This document shows positions 39,445 to 46,012 of a DNA stretch of 64,000 bases, one piece after another; the stretch's first letter is position 1, and the number at the start of each line of letters is the position of its first letter. Location of the stretch: contig JAICWS010000005.1 in assembly GCA_025934695.1 (NCBI GenBank), positions 1 through 64,000 on the forward strand, written 5' to 3'. The position numbers and the translations under genes are program-made. The notes under the pieces are model-generated. The model saw only the letters and a program-made list of their open reading frames with translations. It was not told where the DNA came from and ran no database searches. Source of the DNA: Alphaproteobacteria bacterium (GTDB lineage Bacteria > Pseudomonadota > Alphaproteobacteria > Micavibrionales > UBA2020).

Positions 39445-40217
39445 AAGGAAGCGCGCTCAAAAAGCGGGTAGAGTACTTCTTCTCGTCGTCGAAACGCGGG
39501 CGAAGTGAGCCAGTCGAGATCATCAACGAGATGATGAAATTTGGTCCGATGGTCGTTATTGGTGGAATGATTCGCGATCTTGCGGTTCTTGGTAACAAGA
39601 ATTTCTGTTCAGACCTCGATTTAGTGATCAATCCATCTGACGTTGGGAAATTTGATCGCTTTATGTCTGTATATGCGGCGAGCAAAAATAAATATGGCGG
39701 TTATCAGCTAGTAGCAGGCAGGTGGAAAGTAGAAGTATGGCCACTTGAGCGAACTTGGGCTAAAGAAAAGAATTATGTAGACGTGAAAAATTTTCGTGAT
39801 TTGTTAAATATCACATTCTTTAATTGGGATGCAATTCTCTATGATATAACGAATAGGCAATTGATTTCATCGGAACATTATTTTAACGAGCTTGAAAGAC
39901 GAATTTTGGATATCAATTTACGACATTCATTAAATCCATTAGGCAATGCTATTAGAGCGTTAAGATCGTTATATCGATATGACGCCAAATTTAGTTACTC
40001 TCTATCGAGATTCGTATTCGAGCAGATGGCCTCACATGGGGTGGAGACTGTCTTGGAGAAGGAGAAACTATCTTTTCCCAAGACGTTTCTCCATCGTAAT
40101 GACCTCTTACAAATTCAATCCAGGCTTGCCCACCATTTGGAAAGCAATCGAGATCAGATATTTGACTTCAATATCAACAAACAGATGGCGCTGCCTTTGG
40201 AACACGCCAATATGTAG
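39441..40217 (+). CDS. Small nucleotidyltransferase, CCA/poly(A)-polymerase head-like
   Basis: 258 residues. The pol-beta-type signature GG-MIRDL (41-47) followed by SDLDLVI (57-63) matches the head domain of CCA-adding enzymes and poly(A) polymerases: G-G, R-D and the D-x-D metal ligands. A further acidic strand (KVEVWPLERTW) may give the third ligand. A helical part (LNPLGNAIRALRSLYRY) resembles the neck region in which an Arg-rich helix recognises the nucleotide. It lacks the body and tail that hold tRNA. The ATG overlaps the dgt stop as ATGA. AT-rich like the rest of the island. Target unknown: RNA, tRNA, protein or a second messenger are all possible. Confidence 0.7.
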   Translation: MKGSALKKRVEYFFSSSKRGRSEPVEIINEMMKFGPMVVIGGMIRDLAVLGNKNFCSDLDLVINPSDVGKFDRFMSVYAASKNKYGGYQLVAGRWKVEVWPLERTWAKEKNYVDVKNFRDLLNITFFNWDAILYDITNRQLISSEHYFNELERRILDINLRHSLNPLGNAIRALRSLYRYDAKFSYSLSRFVFEQMASHGVETVLEKEKLSFPKTFLHRNDLLQIQSRLAHHLESNRDQIFDFNINKQMALPLEHANM

Positions 40218-40219
40218 TT

Positions 40220-41194
40220 TTATTGGTTATATACATCCAACCAATCAATAGATTTTGATAGAATTGGCGATCCCGCAGGCATTACTATTTTGACGGCCTT
40301 ACCCATTGCGGTGAGATTTTCGGCGGCCGTAATTGCAGCTTGCTGACCTGCTTTCGATTTGTCGTTATCGCCGTAAATAATGACTTTGGTGGTATTAGTA
40401 GGAACAGAGATATCTACTAAAAGAGAAGTTGACGTTGCTGCCCAAACATTAAGTCCCGTCATCAGTCGAACGGCTAATGCAGTTTCTATTCCCTCGCAAA
40501 TTCCAATCTTCTCGTCCGCCGGATATAGATGGATTGCGCCCGCAGCACGACCGGGAAGCAATTTTCGGACCGTCGGAATGGGTGCCTTTTTTCCGTCTAA
40601 GGTGATGTATGTTCGATGTAACGTGACTGTGGCGCCGGCACAATCTTTCATAATCGCCACCAATGTAGGAAAATAAGTTTTTTTTCCACCCTCACCGTAA
40701 AAGGGGAGATGCGGGTGAAACAAAAAATCGTCGGGAAGATCGCGTAAAATTTTGTCCAAGCCCCTGTTCTTCAGATAGAGACGCGCGGGCTCGGATTTAC
40801 TGTGATCAATGGATAGGCAAGATTTTAAAATATTTTTTATCTGCCCACTGTTATCACGTTTGGCCGTTGATCGGGTTTCGGTGACGGAAAACGGCTTACG
40901 ATCAACCGTGCAAATGCCGCCAAGGTCCTTTAATGCACCCTTGAAGTCGAGGCCATATTTTTTTGAATGAAAGCTTATGAGGTCTCCACCTTTAGCCCGG
41001 CAACTAAAGCATTTGAATGCGCCAGTGTCGCGGTTGATTCCAAAGCTACCGGGGCTTTTGTCTGCATGGAACGGACATAGACCGCTCATTATCCATTTGT
41101 CGCCATTGTTCCTGGGCTTAAACTTCTCTATATGCATAGAATAGTAATCGAGCGGCGAAATGTTGTCCTTTATTTTGCTTGCTGCAAGAAACAT
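40220..41194 (-). CDS. CHC2 zinc-finger and Toprim primase-like protein
   Basis: 324 residues. The zinc ribbon is C-x2-H...C-x2-C: GLCPFHADKSP (C40, H43) and FKCFSCRAKGGD (C62, C65). The C-terminal Toprim domain has the Glu in GICEGIETALAV (E234) and DxD in IIYGDNDKSKAG (D276, D278). This is DnaG-type primase architecture without a helicase or DnaB-interacting tail, as in many phage and integrative-element primases. It starts 12 bp after the RT stop, with AAAGGG as ribosome binding site, so it is cotranscribed with the RT. Its stop lies 2 bp from the stop of the convergent nucleotidyltransferase gene. Confidence 0.8.
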   Translation of the reverse strand: MFLAASKIKDNISPLDYYSMHIEKFKPRNNGDKWIMSGLCPFHADKSPGSFGINRDTGAFKCFSCRAKGGDLISFHSKKYGLDFKGALKDLGGICTVDRKPFSVTETRSTAKRDNSGQIKNILKSCLSIDHSKSEPARLYLKNRGLDKILRDLPDDFLFHPHLPFYGEGGKKTYFPTLVAIMKDCAGATVTLHRTYITLDGKKAPIPTVRKLLPGRAAGAIHLYPADEKIGICEGIETALAVRLMTGLNVWAATSTSLLVDISVPTNTTKVIIYGDNDKSKAGQQAAITAAENLTAMGKAVKIVMPAGSPILSKSIDWLDVYNQ

Positions 41195-41206
41195 TAAGGA
41201 TACCCT

Positions 41207-43222
41207 TTAGAAATCTTCCGAGATTTGGCGGAGTTCGGCAGCATCATTAATCTCGATAATGGCGTCTTGAACGGAGTTCTCATTGCTGGGCGCATAACTG
41301 GAGACGAGGTCTTGATGCAATTGCTGAACTTGTTTTCTGTGTCCTCGATGCGTCAACTGATCCATATTTTCTTTCAATTTTCGGATAAGGGTTTTCTTGA
41401 TGGAACGCATTTCAGGGGCGGCAATGTACGAGAGTAGATATAATTCAGGCATACAATCGCAAAGTCGAAGCGATAGGTCGTATTTCTTGTCAAACAGATA
41501 ATTAATTTTACGCGAGGCTGTATTTTGATTCCATTTGATGGATCGGAAATACTTGCCGACTCGTTTTACTTTTTCGTTAGGATGGAAGACTAGAGATTTA
41601 AGAATTTCGGAATGTTTGCCTCTAAATTTTACAAGGTTTCCAGCCAGAGCTACTTGTACTTCTTGATTTGTTTCCTGATTGAACAGCTTAAGTAAATCAC
41701 GATATTGTTTTTGGCTAAGCTCTACCCTTGTCAGCAATTGTAAAGCTTTGACCCGAACATAAAAATGCCTGTTCGCATCGAACGCAAGGCTTAAACAATA
41801 ATCAACGATACCTTGGGGAATTTCAGATAGAAACCGAAAGGCTTCCAAGATTTCTGCTTCCTGATGTGGAAAAATGTTGAGATCGGATTTAATGAATTCA
41901 AACAATTCTTCCGCCAGCTTCATCTGCCCTGGAAACGACTTAAAGGTTCTCGTTACCAGCATTGTCATTTTGAAGTCGGGGTTATTCTTGATCTCATAAA
42001 GAATTTTTTTGACGTATCCCGGACTGTTTAGCGATATGTGTGCATGCACCCATCTCTTAAACAGGCGCAAATCTAAACTGTCATTAAGTGGGCGTTTTCT
42101 AATACCCAAAATGCATTGGGAGTTGGGTCGAGCCGCACTCTCTTTGACTAAAGCATTCGCTTTCTTTATCAGCTTTTTCCTCTTGTCTTGTGTTAATTTT
42201 TGACTTTTATGAAGAGCATGAATGTCTTTAATCAAGAGATTCATCTGATCAAGCCTCTTATCAATGAGCGCATTGCTGATCTCTTTATTTTGCTCTTTAA
42301 GAATTTTGGTTTTTGCCGATTGAGCATTTAAATGTTGGGCTTTTAATGCTCGATCAAGTTCGAGTACCGCTTGCCGTGCATCCTTTTCCTGTTTGGTAAA
42401 AATGCGGATGTCATCCATGTATCTATAGTATTCGGCATCTTTATCCTGACAAAAACGTTCAAATTTTTTGTCTACTGGGATGAGAAACGCGTTACCCAAA
42501 AAACTCGAGATCGAATTTCCTTGTGGAATGCCTCGCCATTGAGCGCGCCCATCACTCGTTTTTGTCGCCCATGCTTCTAAAAAGGAAACCAACGAATTTA
42601 CGATTTTAGTTTCGTCATGGAAAATCTGAATTAACTGGTCCCGTAAAATCGGAATTTGAATATTCTCAAAATACGCGGAAATGTCAGAAGTAGCCATGAA
42701 AGGCAGCTTCTGCTTCTCAAAAGATTTTCTGCTCTTTTCGTCGAACTCTGGCCAGTTTAAATACCAAGGATCAAACGGATCGAGCCGCGTGGAAATCGTC
42801 TTCCTTTTCAAGTAGGGAATATCCAAGAGATCGGTTTCTCTAAAAATAGATCGTTTATCGTCTGCAAACTTTTCCTTGAGACGATAGCTGTAAACGTTGT
42901 CATGAAGCTTCGTGTCGACCGGTTGGGCTATGAGAAACATTATCGTATGAAGAACGATGCTATCGTCGATAGAAATGTAAGATCCCGGGCGCGTTGCGAG
43001 AGAATTTTTTGGAATTTCTATGTGTATAAGAGGAGATGGGCGATAGGTCCCGGATATTAGGCGGTTCCGAATTTCTAAAATGTTGTTTTCAAAATCTTCC
43101 GTAAACGCATCAATTAAATAGGGTTCCTGTATGAATGCCTTCTTCGCATCTTCACGAGCAAGGTGCCAACCTCTTTTTAGGTTTCCCTCGTGAGTCAATT
43201 TTTCCCAAAGTTTTTGAGACAT
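41207..43222 (-). CDS. Reverse transcriptase, UG/Abi (DRT-like) type with helical-repeat C-terminus
   Basis: 671 residues. RT motifs: first catalytic Asp in TSDISAYFENI (D180), QGNSISSFLGN (motif B, 234-244), and YYRYMDDIRIF with the YMDD box (268-271). No maturase X domain, HNH or integrase domain is seen, so it is not a typical group II intron or DGR RT. From about residue 385 to the end the protein is helical with a repeating pattern (for example ETNQEVQVALAGNLVKF and PNEKVKRVGKYF) resembling HEAT/alpha-Rep tails of defence RTs. I cannot assign a UG number. First gene of an operon with the Toprim gene. AT-rich. Confidence 0.8.
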   Translation of the reverse strand: MSQKLWEKLTHEGNLKRGWHLAREDAKKAFIQEPYLIDAFTEDFENNILEIRNRLISGTYRPSPLIHIEIPKNSLATRPGSYISIDDSIVLHTIMFLIAQPVDTKLHDNVYSYRLKEKFADDKRSIFRETDLLDIPYLKRKTISTRLDPFDPWYLNWPEFDEKSRKSFEKQKLPFMATSDISAYFENIQIPILRDQLIQIFHDETKIVNSLVSFLEAWATKTSDGRAQWRGIPQGNSISSFLGNAFLIPVDKKFERFCQDKDAEYYRYMDDIRIFTKQEKDARQAVLELDRALKAQHLNAQSAKTKILKEQNKEISNALIDKRLDQMNLLIKDIHALHKSQKLTQDKRKKLIKKANALVKESAARPNSQCILGIRKRPLNDSLDLRLFKRWVHAHISLNSPGYVKKILYEIKNNPDFKMTMLVTRTFKSFPGQMKLAEELFEFIKSDLNIFPHQEAEILEAFRFLSEIPQGIVDYCLSLAFDANRHFYVRVKALQLLTRVELSQKQYRDLLKLFNQETNQEVQVALAGNLVKFRGKHSEILKSLVFHPNEKVKRVGKYFRSIKWNQNTASRKINYLFDKKYDLSLRLCDCMPELYLLSYIAAPEMRSIKKTLIRKLKENMDQLTHRGHRKQVQQLHQDLVSSYAPSNENSVQDAIIEINDAAELRQISEDF

Positions 43223-43249
43223 GAACTTTTGCGATCAATTTATTTTTTG

Positions 43250-43263
43250 TGCAAAGATTTGCA
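43250..43263. promoter_or_regulatory. 14-bp palindrome upstream of the RT gene
   Basis: TGCAAAGATTTGCA, two 6-bp half-sites around GA, lies 28-41 bp upstream of the RT start codon in an AT-rich leader. Position and symmetry would suit an operator, but no regulator gene is in the island. No ribosome binding site is seen before the RT ATG. The remaining leader to 43399 has no recognisable retron-type RNA. Confidence 0.3.
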
Positions 43264-43399
43264 ATAATACTTGGGCTGTGGATAAAAACAAGCCGCGATA
43301 GCCTTCCAGATGCTTGAAGACGAATAGATTGATGGTCCGTATCAGGTATCTATTCAGAAATTCAAATTTGTGAGAATTGCAGGAAACCCCTTATTTTTT

Positions 43400-43446
43400 T
43401 GGAGTACGCGACGAGGATTTAACCCGCGACTTTTCAGCTTCGGAAG
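43400..43446 (-). other. Degenerate 3' half of a tRNA, possible attachment-site remnant
   Basis: On the minus strand: TTCCGAAGCTG (an anticodon-loop TTCCGAA with CCG, plus the 3' stem), then AAAAGTC, a T arm with loop TTAAATC instead of TTCAAATC, acceptor 3' strand CGCGTAC, discriminator T and CCA. The 5' half is missing. It resembles a tRNA-Arg(CCG) 3' half. Such fragments typically mark att sites of elements that integrate into tRNA genes. It lies between the RT and tRNA-Glu at the island's right side. Confidence 0.5.
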
Positions 43447-43490
43447 GAAAATGTGAGCGATCGATATTACCGAAGTATTACCTAAGAAAT

Positions 43491-43515
43491 GAAAAAGCCC
43501 GGTTGATACCGGGCT
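43491..43515 (-). terminator. Intrinsic terminator of tRNA-Glu
   Basis: Minus-strand hairpin AGCCCGGT-ATCA-ACCGGGCT, a perfect 8-bp stem, followed by TTTTTC. It starts 17 bp beyond the 3' end of tRNA-Glu. Confidence 0.85.
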
Positions 43516-43531
43516 AAACACTTGAAAAGAT

Positions 43532-43607
43532 TGGCGTCCCCTAGGGGATTCGAACCCCTGTTACATCCGTGAAAGGGACGTGTCCTAGGCCTCTAGACGA
43601 AGGGGAC
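43532..43607 (-). tRNA. tRNA-Glu (anticodon TTC)
   Basis: 76 nt, intact cloverleaf. Acceptor strands GTCCCCT and AGGGGAC pair fully; the anticodon loop CTTTCAC gives TTC; the T loop is TTCGAAT; discriminator G and encoded CCA. The AT-rich island lies on its 3' side, the usual arrangement for elements inserted at tRNA genes, but I found no direct repeat of its 3' end near 37.5 kb. Confidence 0.95.
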
Positions 43608-43871
43608 GCATGTCTATTTGAGGTCGTGAATATGTATCGTTATTGTAAAATAAAAGCAAGAAGTTTTTTTGCAAGGCGGGACATGGCGGAGCGGCGCGGG
43701 AATTGCTCAACATTTTGAAATCTCATGATTTTTATCTCGTAAAAGATCATTCCTCCCCGCCCCCCGCCCTAATCGGTGTGGATTCGGCAAGGAGGGCGCC
43801 GGTCGCCCGGCGGAACGGCGCCTGGCCCGTCCCGTTGGCGTTGGGACAGTGAAACGACAGTGAGGGCTTTG

Positions 43872-44162
43872 ATGGGCATGTTCTCGCGCGCGAAGATTTT
43901 TGGGCTGGGCGTTGCGGCCGGTGCGGTTCTTCTCGCCGGCGCGGGCGCGGCGAAGGCGCAGTATTTTTCCTGGGCCTACAGCAACGAACACTGGAACAGC
44001 GAGCGCCTCGCCTGCACGTCGCAGGGAGGGCGGTGGGATTGGGATAATGGCATCTGCTATCTGCCCAACCAGACCAGCTGGCGCTACGACGCGACCGTCA
44101 GCCACACCGCACCGACTGTGCGCGGCCACTGGTATAATGGCACTTATTACGTCACGCATTGA
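43872..44162 (+). CDS. Small secreted Cys-containing protein
   Basis: 96 residues starting at the ATG preceded by GAGGG at 7 bp. Signal peptide MGMFSRAKIFGLGVAAGAVL with cleavage near AKA/QY. The mature ~65 residues are rich in Trp and Tyr with two Cys in RLACTSQGGRWDWDNGIC, which probably form a disulfide, and end in HWYNGTYYVTH. The same R-x2-C-x3-GG...G-x-C pattern occurs in the next gene. No family recognised. Confidence 0.7.
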   Translation: MGMFSRAKIFGLGVAAGAVLLAGAGAAKAQYFSWAYSNEHWNSERLACTSQGGRWDWDNGICYLPNQTSWRYDATVSHTAPTVRGHWYNGTYYVTH

Positions 44163-44396
44163 GCGCGGACGCTAAGTGCATGCGGGCGTTCCTTTCCCCG
44201 CTGAATTCATCAATCCGACAGTCGCCCGCCGCGGCTCCTCGCCATCATTTGCCGGACGGCGAAACAACTGCGACATCCGCGGCTTTATGCTCCCGCGCCC
44301 GCATGCTCGCCCTATTCCTGGTGTCATCCGCAAGGAACGGCCTCTCATTCTTTCTGTTGGCATAAGCGATGCGTAACAACTGAAATGAGGTCTGTC

Positions 44397-44669
44397 ATGA
44401 ATACCAAATTGAAACTCGTCGCCGCCGCCCTGACGATCGCCGCTGGCACGCTCGCCGCCTGCATCGGCCCGGCCAAGGCGGATACGATCGTCATCCACCG
44501 ACACCACTTTGGCCATGCGCGCATGGTCTGCCTCGATAACGGCGGCTATTTCCGCGATGGCGAGTGCCTCTATCCGCGTCACATCCACTATCGCGGCTAT
44601 TATCCGGAGCGCGTCCGCCATTACGATAATAATGGCTACTGGTCGCACGGCGTCTGGTACAACGACTAA
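44397..44669 (+). CDS. Small exported Cys-containing protein, probable paralogue
   Basis: 90 residues from the ATG at 44397 with GAGG about 8 bp upstream. N-terminus MNTKLKLVAAALTIAAGTLA leads to either a signal peptidase I site (AKA/DT) or a lipobox (LAAC), so it may be a lipoprotein. RMVCLDNGGYFRDGEC repeats the motif of the preceding gene, and the C-terminus (GYWSHGVWYND) is again Trp/Tyr-rich. The spacer 44163-44396 has no other supported gene. Confidence 0.7.
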   Translation: MNTKLKLVAAALTIAAGTLAACIGPAKADTIVIHRHHFGHARMVCLDNGGYFRDGECLYPRHIHYRGYYPERVRHYDNNGYWSHGVWYND

Positions 44670-44683
44670 ACAAGTCTAAAAAA

Positions 44684-44731
44684 CCGCGGCCGCGGCGCCT
44701 TCAACGCGAGGGCGCCGCGGCTGCGGCTTTT
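44684..44731 (+). terminator. Strong intrinsic terminator
   Basis: A 16-bp stem with a single G-T (CCGCGGCCGCGGCGCC with GGCGCCGCGGCTGCGG) around an 11-nt loop, followed by CTTTTCTG, 15 bp past the stop of the small secreted protein gene. Confidence 0.8.
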
Positions 44732-44739
44732 CTGTAACT

Positions 44740-44838
44740 TCCACCCCGACGAAAGCCGGGGTCCAGTCATTTAACTTCTACCTCATAAATCTAGCGATAG
44801 AAGTTGTATAGACTGGATACCGGCTTTCGCCGGGATGG
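44740..44838. repeat. Intergenic inverted-repeat element
   Basis: About 99 bp. Left arm CCACCCCGACGAAAGCCGGG plus GTCCAGTC, right arm GACTGGAT plus ACCGGCTTTCGCCGGGATGG. The central part is AT-rich. It lies directly after the strong terminator and before the end of the acyltransferase-like gene. Confidence 0.75.
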
Positions 44839-44856
44839 TCGTTCAGTGAGTGACCG

Positions 44857-45888
44857 TCAAACCGCCAGCTTGCGCTGCTCGTCCATCCCCATCGCGATGA
44901 TGTAGGGGTTTTCTTTCTGCCGCTTCGCAAAATCTTCCTTCGAGGTCCAGCCTTGCCAGTTGATGCCGATCAGGCTTTGCGCGACCGCGCCGCCGAGCGT
45001 CGATCCGGGGCCCAGGATGATGACGTTATCGGGCGCGAATTCCTTCGCCGCCACCTGCACCGCCGCCGTAAAATCGTAATGCCTGTGCACCTGGTGGCCC
45101 AGCGTATAGCGCCAGATATCGGCGGCGCTGGTCGAATAGGGCGTCCACACATGGCCGCGGCCGTCGACCAGCGGATGCGCCGGGTGCCGGAACAGGGTTT
45201 CATCCATCTTGCCGAGCGCGGCTTCCGAAATCGGGTCCATCAGCGGCGTATGGAAGGCCGCGTGGTTCTGCAGCCGCATGGGAAAGCGCCCCTCGGGTTT
45301 CAGCGCTTTTTCGAGCTCCGAAAGCGCTGCCGCATTGCCGCCGAAGACCAGCATGCCGCCCAGCTCGATGCTGGTGTAAAGCGCGCAGCCCTCTTTGGCG
45401 TTGATCTCGGCCATCAACTGCATCAAATATTCGCGCCGGCCGGGAATGACTTTCCAGTTTTCGTCGACCAGCGAATAGATCATCTGCCCGCCGATGAGCT
45501 TTTCCTGCATCATCGTGCCCATGGTGTTCACGATATGCAGCGCATTGTCGTTCGACGCCGCCCCGCCGCAGGCAAGCGCGATGTACCAGCCCATCGAATT
45601 GCCCGTCACCGCCACGATGTCGAATTTATCGCGGTCGATGGACAGGAAATCGGCATAGGCGCAGGCGTAGATGAGCGGCGAGGCATTGTCGCCCCGGCTA
45701 TGTTCCGACAGGCTGAAGCTGCTTTTGGAATCAAGGTCGGTCACGGTCGTCTGGCCGTGTTTCGCGCGGTAATCGTCGATGGCGGCGATCAGGTCTTTCT
45801 TGTCGGCGTGGAAGCGCTTGATGTATCCCAGCTCTTCCTTGTTATAGGTGCCGCGGCCCGGAGCGATGACGAGAGCTTTTTTCTTCAT
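44857..45888 (-). CDS. FabD-like acyltransferase-domain protein
   Basis: 343 residues. The malonyl/acyl-CoA:ACP transacylase fold is suggested by the nucleophile elbow VTGNSMGWYIALACGG (GNSMG in place of the usual GHSLG), the catalytic His region in NHAAFHTPLMDPI, and a final LGPGSTLGGAVAQSL. The Arg that selects malonyl groups is not obvious, so the acyl donor is uncertain. It lies downstream of the fused 2-oxoacid dehydrogenase E1 gene on the same strand, separated by a repeat element, so the two may be linked functionally. Confidence 0.7.
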   Translation of the reverse strand: MKKKALVIAPGRGTYNKEELGYIKRFHADKKDLIAAIDDYRAKHGQTTVTDLDSKSSFSLSEHSRGDNASPLIYACAYADFLSIDRDKFDIVAVTGNSMGWYIALACGGAASNDNALHIVNTMGTMMQEKLIGGQMIYSLVDENWKVIPGRREYLMQLMAEINAKEGCALYTSIELGGMLVFGGNAAALSELEKALKPEGRFPMRLQNHAAFHTPLMDPISEAALGKMDETLFRHPAHPLVDGRGHVWTPYSTSAADIWRYTLGHQVHRHYDFTAAVQVAAKEFAPDNVIILGPGSTLGGAVAQSLIGINWQGWTSKEDFAKRQKENPYIIAMGMDEQRKLAV

Positions 45889-45907
45889 ATTGAGTCCATC
45901 CTCTTTT

Positions 45908-46004
45908 CCACCCCGGCGAAAGCCGGGGTCCAGCCCGGCGGCATCAGCCGCCGCATTTATAAATGGCGCTCCGCGCAGCTGGATCCCGGCTTTCGCCGGG
46001 ATGG
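45908..46004. repeat. Intergenic inverted-repeat element
   Basis: About 97 bp. CCACCCCGGCGAAAGCCGGG plus GTCCAGC on the left; GCTGGATCCCGGCTTTCGCC plus GGGATGG on the right. It fills the 124-bp spacer between the acyltransferase-like gene and the E1 gene. Confidence 0.8.
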
Positions 46005-46012
46005 GCTGTTTG

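Noticed and set aside
41207-43222. Group II intron, retron or DGR reverse transcriptase
   Set aside because: No maturase or HNH domain, no intron ends, no template/variable repeat pair, and no recognisable msr/msd structure. The motif B sequence and long helical tail fit defence-type RTs better.
37456-43607. Element inserted into tRNA-Glu with direct repeats
   Set aside because: I compared the tRNA-Glu 3' end with the sequence near 37.5-37.9 kb and saw no copy. No integrase gene is in the window. Only an unrelated tRNA 3'-half remnant was found.
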